From Streptomyces sp. NBC_01197 (lineage in GTDB: Bacteria > Actinomycetota > Actinomycetes > Streptomycetales > Streptomycetaceae), in contig NZ_CP108569.1 in NCBI RefSeq assembly GCF_036010505.1, positions 1,731,001-1,795,000 on the forward strand: 64,000 nt of DNA, written 5' to 3'. The notes below the pieces were generated by a model that worked only from the letters and a program-made list of their open reading frames with translations, made no database searches and was not told where the DNA came from. Position numbers and translations under genes: made by a program. Below, in pieces: positions 1 to 8,096 of this stretch. Numbering within the stretch: the stretch's first letter is position 1; the number at the start of each line of letters is the position of its first letter.

Positions 1-131
1 AACCGCAGGTCCAGGGTGTCCTCGGACTCCTCGTCGGTCCGTGGGACAGGTCCTGTCCCGCCATGGGCGCTCGCATCCGTGGAGGGCACAGCCACTCTCC
101 TCATACTCTGCTCAGCTATCGGTCGGGTCAT
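1..131 (-). CDS. N-terminal fragment of third gene of the siderophore operon (off the left edge)
   Basis: Only the first 43 codons are in the window. The ATG at 131 overlaps the TGA of the upstream siderophore synthetase by four bases (ATGA), so the two are translationally coupled. The visible protein starts MTRPIAEQSMRRVAVPSTD and ends near TLDLR. No domain can be identified in so short a piece. In rhizobactin-type NIS operons the gene after the first IucA/IucC synthetase is a GNAT acetyltransferase. A product of that kind is plausible by position, but this is inference from gene order. Confidence 0.55.
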   Translation of the reverse strand, partial: MTRPIAEQSMRRVAVPSTDASAHGGTGPVPRTDEESEDTLDLR

Positions 132-2086
132 GCCTCAGTGGAGTGAAGGGGGTTGGTAAGACGGACGTAGACGGACTGGGTGTCGACCGGGCCGACGAGC
201 TCGTCGAGGCCGTGGAGTCGGGTCAGGAGGTTGGCCTTGGTACGCAGGACGGGGGTGTCGAGGAGTTGAGCAGGCAAAGGGGAGCCGAGGGCGGTGGCTC
301 GGGTGAGGAACTGCCGGAAGGCGGCGAGCAGCAGCCGTTCGTCGGCAAGTCGCTGGGCGCCGAAGGCGCCGATCAGTCCGAAGACATTGTTGATGGCGAG
401 GTAGTAGGCGAAGCGTTCATCGGTGACGTCGTCTGCGACGAAGGTGTCGCTGACGGCTCCGACCCCGGGGAGTCGCTTCTCCAGTGCGGCACGGTGGGAC
501 TCCCGGAAGTAGTAGCCCTGGTTGTCTCGGTATCGGCCGCCGATTGGCCAGCCGCCCGGGCCGAGGATGACGATGGTGTTCTGCTGATGCGCTTCGAGGG
601 CGATGCCCGCGGTGCCGTCCAACCACAGCACCGGGCGTACGACATGGTCGAGATAGCGCAGGAACCACTCGGTGGCGACAGCTCCGGTGGGCCGCCCGGT
701 CCTGGCCGCGAGTGCGGTCACGATGTCGGCGAGACGCGAACGCATGGCACCGCCGCCGGGGCGTGGGCGGATCGCGGTGAGCCCGGCGACGCAGACGGCG
801 TCGTCGGCGGCACTGAACGGATTGTGGCGGAGGACGACGTCGAAGCCCGGAAGCGGTTCACCGGCAGGCGTGTTCACGGCCAGCCAGGCCGGATCACGGA
901 CGATGTCGAAGCCGGGGTGGGCTGCTTGCCATGCACCGCCGAGGCCGCTCCGCAGGACCCGGTGGACCTCCACGCCGCGGTGGAGTTCCTTGCGGAGGTT
1001 CTCCCGGCGGGAGTTGGTGATGCGGAGCCCGAGGGACAGCTTGAGCATCGCTGCGCCGCCCGGCCGGTGGACGGTGCGTACGGAGGAGGTGGGATACCAG
1101 GGGTCGCCGTGCGGACCGAGGTCGTGCAGCAGCCCCGCCTCGAGAAGGGCGGCCACCGCGGGGCGGTGGGCCAGGTCCCGGGCCTGCCAGGGATGGACCG
1201 GCAGAAGGGCTGTGTTGTCGGGGTGCTTGACGGCACCCGCGAAGCGGGCGGTGAGCTGGTCGGCGGGCAGCGTGCGTCCCTTCTCCGTCCACGCCGAGTC
1301 CTGCGCGAGTACGGAGCGGTCGACGGCCATCCAGTGCAGAGCGAACTCGCCACGCAACTCCGGCGAGTACAGCCGGAGTTCGGCGGCCGAGAGACTCTCG
1401 CGGCTCTTCGGTGTGGGGTGCAGCGGGTGACCGAGCAGGAGGGACTGTTCTGCGGTCAGGAAGGGATCCGCCCCACCGGTCGGCTCCGGCCTGCGACGGC
1501 GCTCCGTGATGAAGGCGGCGGTCCGGTGTACCGAATCGGCGACCCTGCCGACCAGCTCGGTGCTGTCGCTCTGACCCGCCTCCCTGCCGAGGAGGGCGGC
1601 GACGGTGACGGCGTCGGCGCGGGGCGCGCCGATCGATCCGCCTTCGAGCACCGGTTTGCCGAACCTGTGCAGGCCGGTGGCCGACCAGTACAGGACGGGG
1701 ACGAGCAGCGCGATACCGCTGGCGTTCAGAGGGATGCGCAGTGTGGGCCCGTTGGGCGCGGACAGGTCGGTCTCCCGGACCCAGCAGCGCAGCAAGTTCT
1801 CGACGGCCGCAGCCTCGGCGGCCGTGTGAGGTTCCGGTGCGTCGATGGGGTCTTCGAAGAGGCCGGGTACCGGACGCCCCCCGGGGGTACGGTCCGCCGT
1901 CATCTGGCGCGGCACCATCTCGGGGCCGGCCGAGAGCGAACCGCTCGATACCGGGCCGACGGTGAGGGAATCGGCCCGCAGCTGCTGGGCCGGGAGCGAG
2001 TGGGCCGGGAGCGGACCTGCGGTACGGCTGCTGGGGGCGGCGGAGTCACCGGTCTCGGGGACATCGGGGTCAGGCATGGGGTTCAC
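128..2086 (-). CDS. IucA/IucC family NIS siderophore synthetase
   Basis: ATP-dependent ligase that condenses citrate (or a citryl intermediate) with an amine or hydroxamate to build a hydroxamate-type siderophore; cytosolic. The family signature is clear: an HPWQ motif mid-protein, then MLKLSLGLRITNSRREN, and EAHQQN followed by the RDNQGYYF segment that lines the active site. The GTG at 2086 gives 652 residues, close to the usual 580-650. It was chosen because AAGGAAG sits six bases upstream. An in-frame ATG at 2155 would overlap the preceding aminotransferase gene and has no such site. The gene follows the diaminobutyrate aminotransferase by 46 bases and overlaps the next gene by four. The exact siderophore cannot be read from this one enzyme. 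Confidence 0.9.
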   Translation of the reverse strand: MNPMPDPDVPETGDSAAPSSRTAGPLPAHSLPAQQLRADSLTVGPVSSGSLSAGPEMVPRQMTADRTPGGRPVPGLFEDPIDAPEPHTAAEAAAVENLLRCWVRETDLSAPNGPTLRIPLNASGIALLVPVLYWSATGLHRFGKPVLEGGSIGAPRADAVTVAALLGREAGQSDSTELVGRVADSVHRTAAFITERRRRPEPTGGADPFLTAEQSLLLGHPLHPTPKSRESLSAAELRLYSPELRGEFALHWMAVDRSVLAQDSAWTEKGRTLPADQLTARFAGAVKHPDNTALLPVHPWQARDLAHRPAVAALLEAGLLHDLGPHGDPWYPTSSVRTVHRPGGAAMLKLSLGLRITNSRRENLRKELHRGVEVHRVLRSGLGGAWQAAHPGFDIVRDPAWLAVNTPAGEPLPGFDVVLRHNPFSAADDAVCVAGLTAIRPRPGGGAMRSRLADIVTALAARTGRPTGAVATEWFLRYLDHVVRPVLWLDGTAGIALEAHQQNTIVILGPGGWPIGGRYRDNQGYYFRESHRAALEKRLPGVGAVSDTFVADDVTDERFAYYLAINNVFGLIGAFGAQRLADERLLLAAFRQFLTRATALGSPLPAQLLDTPVLRTKANLLTRLHGLDELVGPVDTQSVYVRLTNPLHSTEA

Positions 2087-2132
2087 GGGGGTGCTTCCTT
2101 GCGCGGCCGGCGGGATTGGTGGGGAGGTGGCT

Positions 2133-3548
2133 TCAGTGCGGGCGCCGGGTCTCATGACGGCTGTGGACGGCACGTTCGGCAGCGGACAGGGCGTCGACCA
2201 GCCGGTCCAGAACCGCCTCCGCCTGTTCGTCGGTGAGGGTGAGGGGAGGCAGCAGACGCACGACGCTCGCGTGGCGGCCGCCGAGTCCGACGATGAGCCC
2301 CCTGGCCAGACACTCCCGCTGTACGGCGGCCGCGAGCCGGGGATCCGCCGGCGAGGGACCGACGGCACCCGTCTCCCGGCTATCCGGAGCAACTGCGGCT
2401 TGGGTGGCGTCGGCGGCTTCCGGGTCGACGAGTTCCAGGCCGATCATCAGGCCCCGGCCTCGTACGTCGCCGATGGCCGGGTGGTCGGCGGCCAGGCCCC
2501 GCAGCCTGCCGATCACGCGTGCGCCCAGGTCGGCCGCCCTCTCGGCGAGCCGGTTCTCACGGACATGCGCGAGGGTGGCAGCGCCCGCGGCCATGGCGAG
2601 CTGATTGCCGCGGAAGGTACCCATGTGAGCTCCGGGCTCCCAGCAGTCCAGATCCGACCGGTAGACGATGACAGCGAGCGGGAGGGAACCCCCAATGGCC
2701 TTGGACATCACCATCACGTCGGGAACGATCCGGCTGTGCTCGACCGCCCAGAAGGCACCGGTGCGGCCGACGCCGGACTGCACCTCGTCCGCGATGAGCG
2801 GAATGGACCGGTCGGCGGTGATCTTCCGCATACGGCGCATCCAGCTGTCCGGTCCGGGGATCACCCCGCCCTCGCCCTGCACCGGTTCGAGGATCATCGC
2901 GGCCGGGAGAGCCACCCCGCTCCTGGGGTCGTCGAGAAGGGACTCGGTCCAGTTGCCGGACAGCTCCCGGCCCCGGGCGCCGCCGACCCCGAACGGGCAG
3001 CGGTAGTCCTGCGGATACGGCAGCCGCGTCACCCGTACGTCGGGAGCGCCGCCGGACAGTGCCAGCGCCCCGGCCGTCATGCCGTGGCAGGCGCCGGTGA
3101 ACGCGAGGATTCCGCTGCGGCCGGTGGCGGTGCGGACGAGTTTGAGGGCTGCTTCGACCGCGTCCGTACCAGCAGGACCGCAGAACTGCACCCGTGCCTG
3201 GTCCGCGAATCCGGGCGGCAGGGTCTCGAACAGCTCGGTGACGAACGCGTCCTTGACCGATGTGGCGAGATCCAGGACCTGCAGGGGGGCTCCCGAATCG
3301 ATCGCCTTCCTGATCGCCTCGAGGACCACCGGGTGGTTGTGTCCGAGCGCCAGAGTCCCCGCCCCCGACAGGCAGTCGAGATACCGCCGTCCGTCCGCAC
3401 CCTCGATGGTCAGCCCGCGTGCGCGTACCGGCACGATCGGCAGCGACCGCGCGTAGGTACGGGCTGCGGATTCACGCATCGACTGGCGGCGCAGGATCCC
3501 CTCGTGCGCTGTCGTCGCCGCCGACGGTGCGGTTTCGGTCACGGCCAC
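2133..3548 (-). CDS. Diaminobutyrate--2-oxoglutarate aminotransferase (class III)
   Basis: PLP enzyme interconverting L-glutamate plus aspartate semialdehyde with 2,4-diaminobutyrate. It supplies the diamine for siderophore (RhbA-like) or ectoine-type pathways. Class III hallmarks are GHNHP near the N-terminus, the GxxGTDAVEAALK phosphate-binding segment, LIADEVQSGVGRTG with the catalytic-pocket Asp, and the PLP lysine in MSKAIGG. The GTG at 3548 gives 471 residues and has GGGAGG ten bases upstream. A longer in-frame reading to 3731 adds sequence unlike the family. It is the first gene of an operon with the IucA/IucC synthetase, which makes siderophore synthesis much more likely than ectoine, whose EctA/EctC partners are absent. 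No DmdR/IdeR-type iron box was seen upstream. Confidence 0.9.
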   Translation of the reverse strand: MAVTETAPSAATTAHEGILRRQSMRESAARTYARSLPIVPVRARGLTIEGADGRRYLDCLSGAGTLALGHNHPVVLEAIRKAIDSGAPLQVLDLATSVKDAFVTELFETLPPGFADQARVQFCGPAGTDAVEAALKLVRTATGRSGILAFTGACHGMTAGALALSGGAPDVRVTRLPYPQDYRCPFGVGGARGRELSGNWTESLLDDPRSGVALPAAMILEPVQGEGGVIPGPDSWMRRMRKITADRSIPLIADEVQSGVGRTGAFWAVEHSRIVPDVMVMSKAIGGSLPLAVIVYRSDLDCWEPGAHMGTFRGNQLAMAAGAATLAHVRENRLAERAADLGARVIGRLRGLAADHPAIGDVRGRGLMIGLELVDPEAADATQAAVAPDSRETGAVGPSPADPRLAAAVQRECLARGLIVGLGGRHASVVRLLPPLTLTDEQAEAVLDRLVDALSAAERAVHSRHETRRPH

Positions 3549-3845
3549 TGCTGTTGGTCCTCCCGCTGTACGGATCGGCCGCCGCGCCCCTCGTCCCACG
3601 ACCGTCGCCACCGGCGCTGAACGCAGCCCAAGGGCCCCCATCCGTACCAACGACGAAGTCCCCCCGGGAGCACGGGTAAGTCGGAAGATCCTTGCGGGGT
3701 CGGAACCACGGCCCTGCGTTATGCCGTCCACATCGGCACCGGCATAGTGGGGCCCGCACTTTGGTTCCGGTCAGTTCCACGTTTCCGCAGTTCCGCACCA
3801 CAGTGCCGAAATCCGTTGTTCCGGAGTCCCAGGGGGAATCACCAC
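3549..3845. promoter_or_regulatory. Divergent intergenic region, siderophore operon / protease genes
   Basis: 297 bases between oppositely transcribed genes, so it must carry both promoters. A cluster of TTCC/GTTCC words occurs at about 3765-3825. I see no convincing -10/-35 pair and no 19-bp iron box of the TTAGGTTAGGCTAACCTAA type. The leftward mRNA leader contains the GGGAGG site for the aminotransferase. The rightward one contains AGGGGGA before the protease ATG. Confidence 0.4.
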
Positions 3846-5066
3846 ATGCGACCGCTACGCCCGACTTCCACCGAACGCCACGGGAGGCGCGCGTCCCGGC
3901 GAACGCTCCCCGTCATGGCCGCTGTTGGCCTCACGGCGGCACTCGCCCTCACCGCGACCGCCTGCGGTCCCGGCGACGACAACGCCAGTGACAAGCCGGC
4001 CGCCACCACCTCGTCGTCCTCCGACGGCAAGGTCGTCATACCGGACAACGTCAGGGGCGCGCTGAAGAAGCACGGCATCGACCTGGACAAGTGGAAGCAC
4101 GGCGCGTGGAAGAACTGGAGCAAGGACAAGTGGCTGCGTGAGGCGCAGGACTTCGTCAACCCGGTCATCTCCGGGCTCTGGGACCCGTCCAGGATGCGGC
4201 ACGCGACCAAGCCCCCGGAGAAGCCGGTCGACAACGACATCTCCGGTGACAAGGGGGTGACCGACCCGACTCCGGCGCCGGTGACCGCGCAGGGCGTCAA
4301 CGCCCCGTACCACCAGAGCATTCCAGAGGCGGGCAAGGTCTTCTTCGACAGTCCTGAAGGGTCGATGGTCTGCTCGGCGACGGTCGTCGAGGACCCCGCA
4401 CACCCCGGGAAGTCCAACCTGGTATGGACCGCGGGCCACTGTGTGCATGCCGGAAAGAAGGGCGGCTGGTACCGGAACATCGCCTTTGTCCCCTCGTACA
4501 ACAACAGCGGGATGTCCGTCGCCCAGTTGCAGAACGCCAAGAAGGACGAGGTCGCTCCGTACGGCGTCTTCTGGGCGGACTGGGCCCAGACTTCCGAGCA
4601 GTGGATCAACGACGGCGGCCCCACCGGCGGGCAGGGCGCCCCGTACGACTTCGCGGTCCTGCACGTCACTCCTGAGAAGGGCAGCACCAAGTCCCTGGAG
4701 GAGACGGTCGGAGGCGCGCTTCCGGTGAACTTCAACGCGCCCGCGGTGCCGGAGATCCCGAGCCTGACGGCGACGGGCTACCCCGCGGCGCCCCCGTTCG
4801 ACGGCCAGAAGCTGTTCCAGTGCTCCGACCGTCCGGGCCGTCTCTCGCTCTCCGCGGCCGACCCGACGATGTACCGCGTCGGCTGCACCATGACCGGCGG
4901 ATCCTCCGGCGGCGGCTGGATAGCCAAGGGCGCCGACGGCAAGCCCGCGCTCGTGTCGAACACCTCCATCGGCCCGGTGACCGCAGGCTGGCTGGCCGGT
5001 CCGCGCCTCGGCAAGGTGGCCAAGGGCGTATACGACTCGGTCAGCAAGAAGTACGCGGGCCAGTAG
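3846..5066 (+). CDS. Lipoprotein trypsin-like serine protease (first tandem copy)
   Basis: Predicted cell-surface serine peptidase of 406 residues. The N-terminus has an arginine-rich n-region, a hydrophobic stretch and a lipobox ending LTATAC-G, so the mature protein should be lipid-anchored at that Cys. The trypsin-fold triad is visible: His198 in TAGHC, Asp268 in YDFAVL and Ser354 in GGSSGGG. Residues about 60-100 form a Trp/Lys-rich propeptide-like segment (KWKHGAWKNWSKDKWLR). The ATG at 3846 was chosen because AGGGGGA lies eight bases upstream and it begins the signal peptide; the frame is open further upstream. The next gene is a paralogue similar over the whole length, 76 bases downstream. 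Substrate unknown. Confidence 0.85.
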   Translation: MRPLRPTSTERHGRRASRRTLPVMAAVGLTAALALTATACGPGDDNASDKPAATTSSSSDGKVVIPDNVRGALKKHGIDLDKWKHGAWKNWSKDKWLREAQDFVNPVISGLWDPSRMRHATKPPEKPVDNDISGDKGVTDPTPAPVTAQGVNAPYHQSIPEAGKVFFDSPEGSMVCSATVVEDPAHPGKSNLVWTAGHCVHAGKKGGWYRNIAFVPSYNNSGMSVAQLQNAKKDEVAPYGVFWADWAQTSEQWINDGGPTGGQGAPYDFAVLHVTPEKGSTKSLEETVGGALPVNFNAPAVPEIPSLTATGYPAAPPFDGQKLFQCSDRPGRLSLSAADPTMYRVGCTMTGGSSGGGWIAKGADGKPALVSNTSIGPVTAGWLAGPRLGKVAKGVYDSVSKKYAGQ

Positions 5067-5089
5067 GCGCAGTTCCTGCCCCTCAAAGA

Positions 5090-5106
5090 GCTGTCCCGCG
5101 GACAGC
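5090..5106 (+). other. Small stem-loop between the tandem proteases
   Basis: A perfect 7-bp inverted repeat (GCTGTCC / GGACAGC) with a three-base loop lies 24 bases after the first protease stop and upstream of the second gene's AGGGGGA site. There is no T-run, so it may be a processing or attenuation hairpin, not a strong terminator. Confidence 0.4.
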
Positions 5107-5142
5107 GCCAACGATCATGCTCCATTCAGGGGGAACAGTTCC

Positions 5143-6312
5143 ATGCGATCCATCCGTCCGATACTGACCGCCACCGGAGTGGCCGCTGCCCTGGCGCTGA
5201 CGGCCACCGCGTGTGGCGGCGGTGACGACAAGGCTGCCGCTCCGGCCGCCGACAAGTCCACGGTATCCGCGGCGTCCGGCGCCGACGCGGCGGCCGGTGT
5301 GTCCGACGCCCTCAAGCGCCACGGTGTCGACCTGGCGAAGTGGAAGAGCGGCCAGTGGAAGAACTGGGACAAGGACAAGTGGCTCCGTGATGCCAAGGAC
5401 TTCGCCAATCCGGTGATCAAGGGGCTGTGGAAGCCCGACCGGATGAAGACGGCCAGGGATCCGCAGAAGACCATGGCTTACGGCGACAGTTCGGGCGGCC
5501 AGAACGTGACCGACCCGGAGCTCGCTCCGGTGAAGGCCCAGGAGGAGAAGCACCCGTACCACCGGTACGCGGCGCCTGTCGGGAAAGTCTTCTTCGACTC
5601 CCCCGAGGGCTCCATGGTCTGCTCGGGCACGGTCGTCAAGGACCCGAAGCACCCGGGCAAGTCCAATCTGGTGTGGACCGCGGGCCACTGCGTCCACGCG
5701 GGCGGCAAGGGCGGCTGGTACCGGAACATCATGTTCGTGCCGTCGTACAACGACCAGGGCAAGTCGATCGCCCAGCTGCGGAACGCACCGTCGCAGGAAG
5801 TCGCCCCGTACGGCAAATACTGGGCCGACTGGGCCATGACGTCCAACGCGTGGATCAAGGACGGTGGCCCCACCGGCGGGCAGGGCGCCCCATACGACTA
5901 CGCCCTGCTCCATGTGAAGCCGGAGAACGGGGGCAAGTCCCTCGAAGAGACCGTCGGCAACGCGCTGACCGTCGACTTCAACGCTCCCGCTGCCAAGAGT
6001 ATCTCCGCGATGGGCGCCTGGGGTTACCCGGCCGCCCCGCCGTTCAACGGTCAGCTGATGAACAAGTGCGTCGACCGGCCGGGACAACTGTCCGTCAGTC
6101 CCGGCACGCCGGCGATGTGGCGCATCGGCTGCACCATGACCGGTGGTTCGTCCGGTGGCGGCTGGTTCATCGCGGGCCCGGACGGCAAGTCGGAGCTGGT
6201 CTCCAACACCTCGATCGGCCCGGTCACCTCGGGCTGGCTGGCGGGGCCTCAGCTCGGCCAGGGTGCGCAGCAGCTCTACCAGGCGATGAGCGACCGGTAC
6301 GCGAACCAGTAG
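5143..6312 (+). CDS. Lipoprotein trypsin-like serine protease (second tandem copy)
   Basis: Paralogue of the preceding gene, 389 residues, with the same layout: signal sequence with lipobox LTATAC-G, Trp/Lys-rich pro-segment (KWKSGQWKNWDKDKWLR), and the triad His182 (TAGHC), Asp252 (YDYALL) and Ser337 (GGSSGGG). It lacks the ~17-residue Arg-rich N-terminal extension of copy one and starts directly MRSIRPILTATG. AGGGGGAA precedes the ATG by seven bases. Both copies keep all catalytic residues, so both are probably active. The gene ends at a very strong terminator shared with hflX on the other strand. The arrangement is a local duplication. Confidence 0.85.
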   Translation: MRSIRPILTATGVAAALALTATACGGGDDKAAAPAADKSTVSAASGADAAAGVSDALKRHGVDLAKWKSGQWKNWDKDKWLRDAKDFANPVIKGLWKPDRMKTARDPQKTMAYGDSSGGQNVTDPELAPVKAQEEKHPYHRYAAPVGKVFFDSPEGSMVCSGTVVKDPKHPGKSNLVWTAGHCVHAGGKGGWYRNIMFVPSYNDQGKSIAQLRNAPSQEVAPYGKYWADWAMTSNAWIKDGGPTGGQGAPYDYALLHVKPENGGKSLEETVGNALTVDFNAPAAKSISAMGAWGYPAAPPFNGQLMNKCVDRPGQLSVSPGTPAMWRIGCTMTGGSSGGGWFIAGPDGKSELVSNTSIGPVTSGWLAGPQLGQGAQQLYQAMSDRYANQ

Positions 6313-6338
6313 TAAGGCAGGCTGGTTTGGTTTCACCG

Positions 6339-6392
6339 GCAACGGCCGAGGCCGGTCCTCTCAGTGGAGAGAGGACCGGCCTCGGCCGTTGC
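6339..6392. terminator. Bidirectional terminator, 24-bp stem
   Basis: The arm 6339-6362 pairs perfectly with 6369-6392 around the loop AGTGGA (core AACGGCCGAGGCC...). It sits between the convergent ends of the second protease and hflX and should stop transcription from both sides. Confidence 0.85.
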
Positions 6393-6430
6393 ACCGGAAG
6401 CACCTCCCGGTGGCTGTCGTGCTGTCGGCG

Positions 6431-7948
6431 TCAGGGCGCCACGAGTACGTACGGCGCCAGATCGGCGGCCAGTTCCTCGTGCACCAGCGCCTTGAGGAGG
6501 GTGCCCTCCGGGGTGTGCTCCTCGGAGATCACTTCCCCGTCGGAGTGCGCACGGGCGACGAGCTGTCCGTGCGTGTACGGAACGAGCACCTCCACCGACA
6601 CCTGTGGCCGGGGCAGTTGCTCGTCGATCAGCGCGAGCAGTTCGACGATGCCCTGCCCCGAGCGGGCCGACACCGCGATGGCGCGCCGCTCGATGCGCAG
6701 CAGCCGCTGCAGGACGAGCGAATCGGCCGCGTCCGCCTTGTTGACCACCACGATCTCCGGGACGTCGGTGGCACCGACCTCCCGGATCACCTCACGTACG
6801 GCGGCGAGCTGCTCCTCCGGAGCCGGGTGCGAGCCGTCCACGACGTGCAGGATCAGGTCGGACTCGCCGACCTCCTCCATGGTGGACCGGAACGCCTCGA
6901 CCAGGTGGTGCGGCAGATGCCGGACGAAACCAACGGTGTCCGCCAGCGTGTAGAGCCGCCCGCTCGGTGTCTCGGCCTTGCGCACGGTCGGGTCCAGGGT
7001 GGCGAACAGGGAGTTCTCCACCAGCACCCCCGCGCCCGTCAGCCGGTTGAGCAGCGAGGACTTGCCCGCGTTGGTGTACCCGGCGATGGCGACCGACGGC
7101 ACCTTGTGGCGCTTGCGCTCCTGCCGCTTGATGTCGCGCCCGGTCTTCATCTCCACGATCTCCCGGCGCATCTTCGCCATCTTCTCGCGGATCCGGCGCC
7201 GGTCCGTCTCGATCTTGGTCTCACCGGGCCCACGGGTGGCCATCCCGCCGCCGCCACCCGCACCGGCGCCGCCCATCTGCCGGGAGAGCGACTGACCCCA
7301 GCCGCGCAGCCTCGGCAGCATGTACTGCATCTGCGCGAGCGCGACCTGCGCCTTGCCCTCCCGGGACTTGGCGTGCTGGGCGAAGATGTCCAGGATGAGC
7401 GCCGTACGGTCGACGACCTTGACCTTGACGACGTCCTCGAGGTGGATCAGCTGGCCGGGGCTGAGCTCACCGTCACAGACCACGGTGTCTGCACCGGATT
7501 CCAGGACGATGTCGCGCAGCTCCTGCGCCTTGCCCGACCCGATGTAGGTGGCCGGGTCCGGCTTGTCGCGGCGCTGGACCACACCGTCGAGAACGAGCGC
7601 GCCGGCCGTTTCGGCGAGAGCCGCCAGCTCGGCGAGGGAGTTCTCCGCGTCCTGCGCGGTACCCGAGGTCCAGACGCCGACCAGCACTACACGCTCAAGG
7701 CGCAGCTGCCGGTACTCGACCTCGGTGACGTCTTCGAGCTCGGTGGAGAGACCGGCCACCCGCCGGAGCGCGGCTCGCTCCGAGCGGTCGTACTGGTCAC
7801 CGTCCCGCTCACCGTCGATCGACTGGCTCCAGGCGACGTCCTCTTCCATCAGGGCATCGGCCCGAAGGCTCTCGTTGAAGCTCTGCGCTTCCTTCTCGTG
7901 CGCTTCCTTCTCGTGCGCGGCCTGGGAAGGGGAAGAAGAGGAGGGCAT
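6431..7948 (-). CDS. hflX: GTPase HflX (ribosome-associated)
   Basis: GTPase that binds and splits stalled or hibernating ribosomes; cytosolic, 505 residues. The HflX N-terminal domain is present (GSGKAQELRD, FDGELSPGQ-like CDGELSPGQ), followed by the coiled linker with the Gly-rich stretch and RGPGETKIETDRR. The GTPase domain shows G1 GYTNAGKS, G3 DTVGF and G4 NKAD. The ATG at 7948 was chosen because the peptide MPSSSSPSQAAHEKE is the typical variable N-terminus and the reading frame upstream is not family-like. The ribosome site (AAGGA) is weak. Last gene of the minus-strand block beginning at miaA, followed by a 24-bp-stem terminator. Confidence 0.93.
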   Translation of the reverse strand: MPSSSSPSQAAHEKEAHEKEAQSFNESLRADALMEEDVAWSQSIDGERDGDQYDRSERAALRRVAGLSTELEDVTEVEYRQLRLERVVLVGVWTSGTAQDAENSLAELAALAETAGALVLDGVVQRRDKPDPATYIGSGKAQELRDIVLESGADTVVCDGELSPGQLIHLEDVVKVKVVDRTALILDIFAQHAKSREGKAQVALAQMQYMLPRLRGWGQSLSRQMGGAGAGGGGGMATRGPGETKIETDRRRIREKMAKMRREIVEMKTGRDIKRQERKRHKVPSVAIAGYTNAGKSSLLNRLTGAGVLVENSLFATLDPTVRKAETPSGRLYTLADTVGFVRHLPHHLVEAFRSTMEEVGESDLILHVVDGSHPAPEEQLAAVREVIREVGATDVPEIVVVNKADAADSLVLQRLLRIERRAIAVSARSGQGIVELLALIDEQLPRPQVSVEVLVPYTHGQLVARAHSDGEVISEEHTPEGTLLKALVHEELAADLAPYVLVAP

Positions 7949-8096
7949 TGGATCCTTACGTCGAGAGGGCAGAAAGTTTCGTTCGCCAGTCACAACGCGT
8001 GATGGCCGCGGATGATTCCCTGAGGTCTCACCCGGTCCGGCAGCGCCGCCGACGCGTCGATAGTGACATGGTGCGCTCAGGCTCGTCACCCGGGTT

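Noticed and set aside
2155..2155. ATG at 2155 as start of the siderophore synthetase
   Set aside because: It would overlap the aminotransferase gene and lacks a ribosome site; GTG 2086 has AAGGAAG at proper spacing.
41..2236. Long plus-strand open frame of 731 codons antisense to the siderophore synthetase
   Set aside because: Low-complexity composition typical of antisense frames in GC-rich DNA; the minus strand encodes a complete IucA/IucC protein with family motifs.
3549..3845. Search for an iron-dependent repressor box
   Set aside because: No sequence resembling TTAGGTTAGGCTAACCTAA was found, so no operator is annotated.
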